DNA of 64,000 nt from assembly GCF_002261335.1 (NCBI RefSeq), contig NZ_NEVL01000002.1, positions 248,001-312,000 on the forward strand, given 5' to 3'. Below are positions 55,154 through 61,926 of this stretch, one piece after another. The translations under genes and the position numbers were made by a program. The notes under the pieces were generated by a model. The model was not told the DNA's origin and ran no database searches. It worked only from the letters and a program-made list of their open reading frames with translations. Position 1 is the stretch's first letter. Every line of letters starts with the position of its first letter. The DNA is from Bordetella genomosp. 1 (GTDB taxonomy: Bacteria; Pseudomonadota; Gammaproteobacteria; Burkholderiales; Burkholderiaceae_B).

Positions 55154-55702
55154 TTACAGCGTGGCGCCGCCAACCGTACGGTTGCACGGGCACAGTTCGT
55201 CGGTCTGCAGACCGTCGAGCAGACGCAGGACTTCTTCCGGATTACGGCCGACGTTCAGGTTGTTCACCGAAACGTGCTGGATCGTGTTGTCGGGGTCGAC
55301 GATGAAGGTGGCGCGCAGCGCAACGCCAGCACCCTTTTCACGGACGCCGAGCTGGTCGATCAGGGCACCGGTGGTGTCGCCGAACTGGTAGTGAGCCAGC
55401 TTGGAGAGGTCCGGATGCTCACGGCGCCAGGCCAGCTTCACGAATTCGTTGTCGCTCGAGCCACCCAGCAGGACGGCGTCGCGGTCTTCGAAATCCTTGG
55501 CCAGCTTGTTGAAGCCGACGATCTCGGTCGGGCAGACGAACGTGAAGTCCTTCGGGTAGAAGTAGATCACCTTCCACTTGCCGGGGAACGAGCTTTCGGT
55601 GATGTCTTCGAAGGCCGAGACACCGTTTTCTTCGTGCTGGTTGAAGCCGGGCTTGACGCCGGCAACCTTGAAAGGCTCGAGCTTGTCGCCAACAGTTTTC
55701 AT
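55154..55702 (-). CDS. ahpC: Alkyl hydroperoxide reductase AhpC (2-Cys peroxiredoxin)
   Basis: The 182-residue peroxiredoxin carries the peroxidatic Cys in DFTFVCPTEIVGFN and C-terminal cysteines in ELCPCNRTVGG. The extra CPC near the tail is typical of the AhpD-dependent (actinobacterial-type) AhpC group rather than the E. coli AhpF-dependent one. It reduces H2O2 and organic peroxides in the cytoplasm. Codon use is somewhat biased, suggesting good expression. Its promoter and a likely operator are inside the end of risS, so it can be made independently of the two-component genes. Confidence 0.95.
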   Translation of the reverse strand: MKTVGDKLEPFKVAGVKPGFNQHEENGVSAFEDITESSFPGKWKVIYFYPKDFTFVCPTEIVGFNKLAKDFEDRDAVLLGGSSDNEFVKLAWRREHPDLSKLAHYQFGDTTGALIDQLGVREKGAGVALRATFIVDPDNTIQHVSVNNLNVGRNPEEVLRLLDGLQTDELCPCNRTVGGATL

Positions 55703-55754
55703 GTGTTACTCCCAGTGAGTTGTTGGTGGAGAGGGCTAGTCGCCCAAACCACTA

Positions 55755-55791
55755 ATTCTACGCTATTGATTATCACTGTCTAATTGATAAT
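55755..55791 (-). promoter_or_regulatory. ahpC: ahpC promoter with overlapping inverted repeat (candidate OxyR site)
   Basis: On the minus strand TAGACA (55782-55777) and TAGAAT (55760-55755) are separated by 16 bp, and both match five of six consensus bases. A perfect inverted repeat ATTATCA-N9-TGATAAT (55769-55791) covers the -35 region. OxyR sites are AT-rich dyads of this kind placed at or near -35, so OxyR is the likely regulator (inference). The start of transcription is predicted near 55748. The element overlaps the last codons of risS (stop at 55763). Confidence 0.7.
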
Positions 55792-57205
55792 TCCTAAACT
55801 TGGCTTTGGGTAACTCTATCCGAGCCACCAGTCCGCCGCCTGCGCGCGGCAGCATCTTGAGCGAGCCGCCTGCGTGTTTGAGCAGGCGTTCGACAATCGC
55901 CAAGCCCAGGCCGGCGCCACTGACGCCGGTACGCGCGGCTTCGCCGCGCGAGAAGGGCTGCAACAGCCGTTCCACTTCCTCGGGCGCGATGCCCGGGCCG
56001 CGGTCAGCCACTTCGATCGCGAGCGTATTGCCCTCGGATTGCACCGTCATGACCAGATGCGCCAGGCCGTCGGTCGAGCGCCCATAGCGGCGCGCGTTCT
56101 CGATCAGGTTGCTCACGATGCGCTTGAGATCGAGCGCGGTGATGCGGGCGCGCAGGCCCGGCTCGATCGAGGCCTCGAGCTCGCCGCCCAGCGTCGCCGT
56201 GTGGCTGCGCTCGCGTTCGTAGAGCTCGGCCAGCACCGAGGAGATGTCGGTGGCGAGCTGGGGCAGGGTGCCGGCGGGCCGCGCGTATTCCATCAGCTGG
56301 CCGATACTGTGATCGATCTGGCCCAGGTCTTCGTCGATGGCCTGGCGCGCGTCCTCGGACACTCCGCTCATCTCGATTTCGAGGCGCATGCGGGCCAGCG
56401 GCGTGCGCAGGTCGTGCGAGATCCCGGCCAGCATCAGCTCGCGGTCGGCCTCCGCCTGGCGCAGATCCTTGGCCATGCGGTTGAACGAGGCGTTGAGGTC
56501 ACGGATCTCGAGCGGGCCCTGTTCGGGCAGCGGCGCGGGCGTTTCGCCACGCGACAGCACCTGGGCCGCGCGCGCCAGCCGCGACAGCGGCCGGTTGACG
56601 AAGCCCACGCTGACCGCCGCGCCCACCAGCGAGAGCAGCAGCGCGGTCGCGCCCCAGCCCAGCCATTCGATGCCGCCCGTCAGCCCGATCTGCTCGCGCT
56701 CGAACACCAGCCAATAGAGATCCTGGTCTATCTGGAAACTGACCCAGAAACCGGGTACCTGATTGACCCCCCAGGCGATCTGGGTCTCGGGACCGAAGCG
56801 GGTGCGGATGTGCTGCGCGACGCGCTGCCAATAATCGTCATTGGGCAGGGCTTCGGTGAAATCGGTGACTTCGCGCGGATAGACCTGGATGCCCTCGTTG
56901 GTGGCCAGGTCGAGCAGCAGCTTGCTGCGTTCGTCGGTCTGCGAGTAGACCAGCGCGGTGCGGGTGATATTGACGGCCGTGATCACCCGCTGCGCCATCT
57001 GATTGGCGCGCGGGCCCAGTTCCATGCTGAAGAACACCTGCAGCCACGCTCCCAGGCTGACCAGCATGAGCGCGGCCAGCAATAGGAAAGTGCGCCCGAA
57101 CAAGCCCAGGCGCAACCGTGATGTCAGGGTCCTCAGAATCCTGCGCAAGCGGGGCACGAGACTGCGCTCCTGCCCGGGTCGGGGCGAATAATCAACTGCC
57201 GCCAT
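55763..57205 (-). CDS. risS: Sensor histidine kinase RisS (EnvZ-like)
   Basis: The 480-residue inner-membrane kinase has a transmembrane segment near residues 37-60, a periplasmic region of about 115 residues, a second segment near 180-205 and HAMP. HisKA follows with phospho-His264 (AGISHDLRTPLARM), then HATPase with NLIENARRYG, DRGPGIAPEEVE and GAGLGLAIVERLL. All catalytic boxes are intact. In B. pertussis the equivalent gene is known to be frameshifted; here it is complete. The first ATG in frame (57205) overlaps risA by 14 bases; a GTG start about 60 bases further in is possible. It is expected to phosphorylate RisA. Confidence 0.93.
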   Translation of the reverse strand: MAAVDYSPRPGQERSLVPRLRRILRTLTSRLRLGLFGRTFLLLAALMLVSLGAWLQVFFSMELGPRANQMAQRVITAVNITRTALVYSQTDERSKLLLDLATNEGIQVYPREVTDFTEALPNDDYWQRVAQHIRTRFGPETQIAWGVNQVPGFWVSFQIDQDLYWLVFEREQIGLTGGIEWLGWGATALLLSLVGAAVSVGFVNRPLSRLARAAQVLSRGETPAPLPEQGPLEIRDLNASFNRMAKDLRQAEADRELMLAGISHDLRTPLARMRLEIEMSGVSEDARQAIDEDLGQIDHSIGQLMEYARPAGTLPQLATDISSVLAELYERERSHTATLGGELEASIEPGLRARITALDLKRIVSNLIENARRYGRSTDGLAHLVMTVQSEGNTLAIEVADRGPGIAPEEVERLLQPFSRGEAARTGVSGAGLGLAIVERLLKHAGGSLKMLPRAGGGLVARIELPKAKFRNYQLDSDNQ

Positions 57206-57926
57206 CTGGAACAAACACGTATCCCAGACCCCAGACGGTTTGGATGAAGACGGGCTTCGACGGGTTCGGCTCGATCAGCTTGCGCAGGCGCGAGATCTGC
57301 ACGTCCAGACTGCGGTCGAAGGCTTCGTATTCGCGGCCGCGGGCCAGCTCCATGAGCTTGTCGCGCGAGAGCGGAATCTTGGGGTGACGGGCAAATACCT
57401 TCAGCACCGAGAATTCGCCCGTGGTGATCGGCACCTGTTCGCCGTTGCGGGTCAGGGTGCGGGTCGAGAGGTTCAGGACGTAGGGGCCGAAAGCGATGGA
57501 CTCGTTTTCCTGGCTCGGGGCGCCCGGATGCTCTTCGGTGCCGCGGCGGCGCAGGATCGCATTGATGCGGGCCAGCAGTTCGCGCGGGTTGAACGGTTTG
57601 GACAGGTAGTCGTCGGCGCCCATTTCCAGGCCCACGATGCGGTCGATTTCTTCCGCCTTGGCCGTGAGCATGATGATCGGCGTGTTGTCGTGGCCGCCGC
57701 GCAGGCGACGGCAGATCGACAGGCCATCCTCGCCCGGCAGCATCAGGTCGAGGACGAGCAGGTCGAAATGCTCGCGTTGCCAGAGTTTGCCCATTTCCTT
57801 GGCATCCTCGGCGACGAAGACATTGAACCCTTGTTCCGACAGGTAGCGTCGCAGCAGATCGCGCAGGCGCGGATCATCGTCTACGACCAGGATCTTGCGG
57901 GTGGGAGTGGTGTTTTGCGTATTCAT
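57192..57926 (-). CDS. risA: Response regulator RisA (OmpR family)
   Basis: The 244-residue regulator has a receiver with phospho-acceptor Asp60 (FDLLVLDLMLPGEDG), acidic pair in LVVDDDPR, and Lys in YLSKPFNP. A winged-helix DNA-binding domain with FSVLKVFARHPKIPLSRDKL and SRLRKLIEPNPSKPVFIQTVWGLGYVFV follows. It closely resembles Bordetella RisA, which controls stress/virulence-repressed genes. ATG at 57926 (MNTQNTTPTRKIL) is preferred to an upstream in-frame ATG at 57974. risS overlaps its end, giving translational coupling. Confidence 0.95.
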   Translation of the reverse strand: MNTQNTTPTRKILVVDDDPRLRDLLRRYLSEQGFNVFVAEDAKEMGKLWQREHFDLLVLDLMLPGEDGLSICRRLRGGHDNTPIIMLTAKAEEIDRIVGLEMGADDYLSKPFNPRELLARINAILRRRGTEEHPGAPSQENESIAFGPYVLNLSTRTLTRNGEQVPITTGEFSVLKVFARHPKIPLSRDKLMELARGREYEAFDRSLDVQISRLRKLIEPNPSKPVFIQTVWGLGYVFVPDGGS

Positions 57927-57977
57927 GGCCGGAAATGTAACAGTGACAAGAACCGGGGGAAAGAGGGTGTTCACAAG

Positions 57978-58006
57978 ATATTACACATTGCACTGACCGG
58001 TAGAAA
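57978..58006 (-). promoter_or_regulatory. risA: Candidate promoter of risA-risS
   Basis: On the minus strand TTTCTA (58006-58001) and TAATAT (57983-57978) are separated by 17 bp, about 50 bases before the risA ATG. The -35 hexamer is weak. A TTGCAC...TTACAT pair (57988-58018) on the plus strand may serve the divergent tsaB-rimI gene. Confidence 0.5.
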
Positions 58007-58056
58007 TCGTCCTTACATACGAGGGACGAATGGGTGATTCCGTACAATGGAGGACT

Positions 58057-59310
58057 ATGGAAATCAACTTGCTGGCCTTTGAAACATCTTCCTCCCGCTG
58101 CGGCGTCGCGCTGCTGACGCGCCGGGCGGGAAGCACGGCGATTGCCGTGCGCGAACACGAGGGTGCCCAGGAGCATGCCGAACGCATGCTGCCCATGGCG
58201 CACGAGCTGCTCGAGGCGGCCGGTCTGGCGCCGGGCGACCTCGACGCGGTGGCCTTCGGCCAGGGGCCGGGGGGCTTCACCGGCCTGCGCGTGGCCTGCG
58301 GCGTGGCGCAGGGCGTGGCCATGGGCCTGGACCTGCCGGTGGTGCCCGTGGTGTCGCACCTGGCCGTGGCCCAGGCCACCCATGCGCTGCCGGGGCAGGT
58401 GGTGCTGGTGGCGCTGGATGCGCGCATGGAAGAGGTCTATCTGGCCGCCTATCGCCGGCTGCCGGCGCCGCAGGTGCCGGCGGCGGGCCCGTCCGAGGCC
58501 GCCGGCTGGGAGACGCTGCACGCGCCCCTGCTGATCGCCGCCGGCGAGGTCTGTGCCTGGGCCGCCCACCATCTGCCGGCCGGGGCCCGCGTGGTCGCCG
58601 CCGGCGACGCCTGGACCGTCTATGCGGCGCAGATGCCCTTGCCCGAGGGCTGGCAGCACAGCGACGAGGCGCGGCCGAGCGCGCGCGCGCTGGCGCGCCT
58701 GGCCGAGCTCGCGCTCGACCAGGGCATGAGCGTGGCGCCCGAGATGGCGGCGCCGCTCTATGTGCGCGACAAGGTCGCGTTCACCACCGCCGAGCGTGAG
58801 CGGGGCGAGGGCGGCAACCCGCGCGCCCGTGCCCAGGTGCCCGAGGCGCCCGCGCTGCGGCTCGCGCCGATGCGCCCGGCCGACCTCGACCAGGTGGCCG
58901 CGCTCGAGGCGCAAGTGCAGGCATTTCCCTGGACCCGCGGCAATTTCTCGGACGCCTTGCTCTCGGGCTACGCCTCCTGCGTGGCCTGGCGCGGCGATGC
59001 GCTGTGCGGGTTCTGCCTGCTGATGATGGCGCCCGACGTCTCCCACCTGCTCGTGATCGCCGTGCAGCGCGACCTGCAGCGCCAGGGCGTGGGTACGGCG
59101 CTGATGGAATGGTGCGAGGCGCAGTCGCGCGCGGCGGGCGTGGAGGGCGTGCTGCTGGAGGTGCGCCCGTCGAATCCCGGCGCGGTGGCCTTCTACGAAC
59201 ACCATGGCTATGTGCGGATCGGCGTGCGCAAAGATTACTATCCTGCCGGTAAGGGCACGCGCGAGGACGCATGGGTGATGCAGAAACCCCTGAAGGACAC
59301 GAAGGCATGA
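58057..59310 (+). CDS. tsaB: Fusion of TsaB (tRNA t6A synthesis) and RimI-type N-acetyltransferase
   Basis: In the 417-residue protein, residues 1 to about 245 are TsaB: LLAFETSSSRCGVAL and VAFGQGPGGFTGLRV from the ASKHA fold, with the usual degenerate nucleotide site. TsaB scaffolds TsaD in making N6-threonylcarbamoyl-adenosine on tRNA. Residues from about 265 are a GNAT domain with acetyl-CoA loop VQRDLQRQGVGTALM and the RimI-specific EVRPSNPGAVAFYEHHGYVRIGVRKDYYP, matching the enzyme that acetylates ribosomal protein S18. An Arg/Gly/Ala-rich linker joins them. tsaB and rimI are often adjacent genes; here they share one frame. Start 58057 has a clear GGAGG. It overlaps the next gene by 4 bases. 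Confidence 0.93.
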   Translation: MEINLLAFETSSSRCGVALLTRRAGSTAIAVREHEGAQEHAERMLPMAHELLEAAGLAPGDLDAVAFGQGPGGFTGLRVACGVAQGVAMGLDLPVVPVVSHLAVAQATHALPGQVVLVALDARMEEVYLAAYRRLPAPQVPAAGPSEAAGWETLHAPLLIAAGEVCAWAAHHLPAGARVVAAGDAWTVYAAQMPLPEGWQHSDEARPSARALARLAELALDQGMSVAPEMAAPLYVRDKVAFTTAERERGEGGNPRARAQVPEAPALRLAPMRPADLDQVAALEAQVQAFPWTRGNFSDALLSGYASCVAWRGDALCGFCLLMMAPDVSHLLVIAVQRDLQRQGVGTALMEWCEAQSRAAGVEGVLLEVRPSNPGAVAFYEHHGYVRIGVRKDYYPAGKGTREDAWVMQKPLKDTKA

Positions 59311-60269
59311 CGCAGGCATCCGCCGCGCCGGCCGCCGCCGGCCTGCGCGTCAATCCGCTGCAGCGGCTGTGGCTGCGCGAGATCGGGATCGAAAAGACCT
59401 GGCTGCGCGCCCCGGCGCCGCTGCAGGCCGCGCCGACCGCGGCCGAGGCACCCGTGGCGCGCGCCACGGCCCCCGCCGCCGCGCCATCGCCGGCCGTGCC
59501 GATGCCGGCCGCGCCGACGCCGGCCGCGCCGGTCGCCTCGCCTGCAGCCGCGACGCCCGCGCCGGCGGCAGGCGCCGCGCCGGCCGCCGACCGGGTCCGG
59601 ATTCCGGTGCGTTCCGGTCCGCCGCCCAAGCCCGTCAAGGTCGAAGAGGCGGCGGCCCAGGAAGAACGCACGCCGGCCGAGCGCGCGCGCGAAGTCGCCG
59701 CGCGCGCCGGCCGCGCCGACCTCGACGAGCTGGAAGGGCTGGTCTCCGCCTGCACGGCCTGCGGCCTGTGCGAGGGGCGCAAGCATGCCGTGTTCGGCAC
59801 CGGCGCCCGCCAGGCCCGCTGGCTGGTGGTCGGCGAGGCGCCGGGCGAGCAGGAAGACCGGCAGGGCCTGCCGTTCGTGGGCCGGTCGGGGCAGTTGCTG
59901 GACGCGATGCTGGCGTCGATCGGGATGAGCCGCGAGCAGGACGTCTTCATCGCCAACGTGATCAAGTGCCGGCCGCCCGGCAACCGCAATCCCAAGCCCG
60001 AGGAAGTGGCGGCCTGCAGCCCCTACCTGATGCGCCAGATCGCGCTGCTCAAGCCCGAGCGCATCCTGGTGCTGGGCCGCTTCGCCGCCCAGACCCTGCT
60101 GGGCACCGACGCCACGATCGGCAGCCTGCGCGGCCGGGTCCACAGCCTCAAGACCGACGAGGGCGTCGAGATCCCGATGGTGGTGAGCTACCACCCGGCC
60201 TATCTGCTGCGCAGCCCGGTCGAGAAGGCGCGCGCCTGGCAGGACCTGCAGCTCGCGGTCGCGCCCTGA
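59307..60269 (+). CDS. Uracil-DNA glycosylase, Fe-S family (type 4-like), with Ala/Pro-rich N-terminal extension
   Basis: The 320-residue protein has a catalytic domain from about residue 150 to the end. It contains CTACGLCEGRK (first Fe-S cysteines), the uracil-pocket motif VVGEAPGEQEDRQGLPFVGRSGQLLD, NVIKCRPPGNRNPKPEE, AACSPYL and the C-terminal VSYHPAYLLRS. This order fits type 4 (phage SPO1 polymerase-like) uracil-DNA glycosylases. The first 145 residues begin VNPLQRLWLREIGIEKTWLRA and then run into an Ala/Pro repeat linker. It removes uracil from DNA after cytosine deamination. It overlaps tsaB-rimI (ATGA), so the two are co-translated. Confidence 0.92.
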   Translation: MTQASAAPAAAGLRVNPLQRLWLREIGIEKTWLRAPAPLQAAPTAAEAPVARATAPAAAPSPAVPMPAAPTPAAPVASPAAATPAPAAGAAPAADRVRIPVRSGPPPKPVKVEEAAAQEERTPAERAREVAARAGRADLDELEGLVSACTACGLCEGRKHAVFGTGARQARWLVVGEAPGEQEDRQGLPFVGRSGQLLDAMLASIGMSREQDVFIANVIKCRPPGNRNPKPEEVAACSPYLMRQIALLKPERILVLGRFAAQTLLGTDATIGSLRGRVHSLKTDEGVEIPMVVSYHPAYLLRSPVEKARAWQDLQLAVAP

Positions 60270-60307
60270 GCGGCGCGGCGCGCGTGCCGCGCCGCGCCCA
60301 AACGCAG

Positions 60308-60333
60308 ACTGGCGACCCCGCGGGGTCGCCAGT
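60308..60333. repeat. 12-bp perfect inverted repeat between convergent genes
   Basis: ACTGGCGACCCC (60308-60319) is followed by a GC loop and its complement GGGGTCGCCAGT (60322-60333). No T-tract follows on either side, so it may stop polymerase weakly or act as an mRNA 3' stem. It lies between the glycosylase and lplT stops. Confidence 0.65.
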
Positions 60334-60356
60334 GGCTTGATTCACAACGGCTTTTT

Positions 60357-61673
60357 TCAGTGGTGGACGCTGTCGAGCGCCTTGCCGTGGCCTTCCTGGC
60401 CGATCTGGTCCTGGAGGTCGGGATTGCGCGCCAGGTTGACGCGCGCCCAGCGGATGAAGACCAGCATCAGGATCGTGACCAGCAGGCCGAACACCACGAT
60501 CACGGCGTTGATGGGCATGTTGAGCCACAGCATCAGCGTGTACATGGCCACCATCAGCAGGATGTTGAGCTGCTCGTTGAAGTTCTGCACGGCGATCGAA
60601 TGGCCGGCCGACAGCAGCACGTGGCCGCGATGCTGCAGCAGGGCGTTCATCGGCACCACGAAAAAGCCCGCCAGCCCGCCGGTGAGCAACAGCAGCAGGT
60701 AGACGCTCCAGGGCGAGTACACCAGCGGCATCAGCATCACCACCAGGCCCATGGCGGCGCCCACCGGCAGCACGACCAGCGCCCGGCGCAGCGGAATGCG
60801 GCCGGCCAGGATCGAGCCGATCACGGTGCCCACCGCCGCCACGCCCATCAGGATCGAGGCCTGGTCGAGCCGGTAGCCCAGGTGGCTGCGGCCCCACTCG
60901 ATCACGATGAGCTGCAGCGTGGCGCCCGCGCCCCAGAACAGGGTGGTGACCGCCAGCGAGATCTGGCCCAGCTTGTCGCGCCACAGCACCCGCACGTAGC
61001 CGCCGAAGGTGCGGACCAGCTTGATCGGGTTTTTCTGCTGCGGCGGGTAGCGCACGTGGGTGCTGGGGATGAGCAGGTTGCACAGCGCGGCCAGCAGGTA
61101 GACCACGGCGATCACCAGGATCGCGGCCTCGGCGGGCGTGTGGACCAGGCTGCCGATGGTCGGGTGCGACAGCAGCAGCTGCGACACCTTGGGCGAGATC
61201 AGGGCGCCGCCCAGCACGGTGCCGATGATGATGGACAGCACGGTGAGGCCTTCGATCCAGCTGTTGCCCTTGACCAGCAGGTCGGGCGGCAGCATCTCGG
61301 TCACGATGCCGTACTTGGCCGGCGAATAGGCGGCCGCGCCGATGCCCACCAGCGCGTAGGCGGCACAGACGAGGTAGGTCTGGTAGACGGGGGGCACGCC
61401 GATGTTGGCGTAGGAGAACATCAGCAGACAGCCGGCCACCTTGAGCGCGTTGGTGACGAACATCACCCGGCCCTTGGGGTAGGAGTCGGCGAACGCGCCC
61501 ACGAAGGCGGCCAGCACCACATACGCCAGCGCGAACGACCATTTCATCAGCGGCGCCATCCAGTCGGGCCCACTCAGCTCCAGGATCAATGCGATGGCCG
61601 CAATGAACAACGCATTGTCCGCCATGGATGAGAAGGCCTGGGCGGCCATGACCAGATAAAACCCGCGTTTCAA
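60357..61673 (-). CDS. lplT: Lysophospholipid transporter LplT
   Basis: The 438-residue major-facilitator protein has about 12 helices. GFYLVMAAQAFSSMADNALFIAAIALI at the start and the loop PPQQKNPIKLVRTFGGYVRVLWRDK fit LplT. It flips lysophosphatidylethanolamine across the inner membrane for re-acylation. In many genomes the acyltransferase gene aas is next door; here it is not in the window. It is monocistronic and divergent from smc, with 253 bases between them. Confidence 0.9.
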   Translation of the reverse strand: MKRGFYLVMAAQAFSSMADNALFIAAIALILELSGPDWMAPLMKWSFALAYVVLAAFVGAFADSYPKGRVMFVTNALKVAGCLLMFSYANIGVPPVYQTYLVCAAYALVGIGAAAYSPAKYGIVTEMLPPDLLVKGNSWIEGLTVLSIIIGTVLGGALISPKVSQLLLSHPTIGSLVHTPAEAAILVIAVVYLLAALCNLLIPSTHVRYPPQQKNPIKLVRTFGGYVRVLWRDKLGQISLAVTTLFWGAGATLQLIVIEWGRSHLGYRLDQASILMGVAAVGTVIGSILAGRIPLRRALVVLPVGAAMGLVVMLMPLVYSPWSVYLLLLLTGGLAGFFVVPMNALLQHRGHVLLSAGHSIAVQNFNEQLNILLMVAMYTLMLWLNMPINAVIVVFGLLVTILMLVFIRWARVNLARNPDLQDQIGQEGHGKALDSVHH

Positions 61674-61841
61674 GAATGTCCCCGCTGGTGCCGCTGGCGG
61701 CGTTGTGTGGAATTGGGTATTGATATGCGAAATTGTCAGCGAGTATAGCGTCCGGCCACGCCGCCTGGCGCTGCGATTGTGCCCTGACCGTTGTTCACCT
61801 TCGGCCGATCCCCGCCTGCGGTATCATACGACCCATATCAG

Positions 61842-61866
61842 ACCGGCCTTTCGAGGCCGGTTTGCC
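61842..61866 (+). promoter_or_regulatory. smc: UUCG-capped hairpin in the smc leader
   Basis: ACCGGCCT (61842-61849) pairs with AGGCCGGT (61854-61861) around TTCG, an extra-stable tetraloop, followed by TTGCC. It is 61 bases before the smc GTG. It could be a leftover terminator or a leader structure affecting smc expression. A TATCAT hexamer at 61822-61827 is a possible -10 element just upstream. The rest of 61674-61926 shows no gene. Confidence 0.5.
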
Positions 61867-61926
61867 AATTTGCGCGGCAGGTCCGTTCAACGCCTTCGTT
61901 CAACCTACCCGGTCCGTCATCGTACT

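Noticed and set aside
57192-57214. risS start at a TTG 9 bases upstream of the first ATG
   Set aside because: An ATG is available immediately downstream in frame, and the TTG has no ribosome binding site.
60308-60333. Perfect inverted repeat as an intrinsic terminator
   Set aside because: No T-run follows on either strand, so it is listed only as an inverted repeat.
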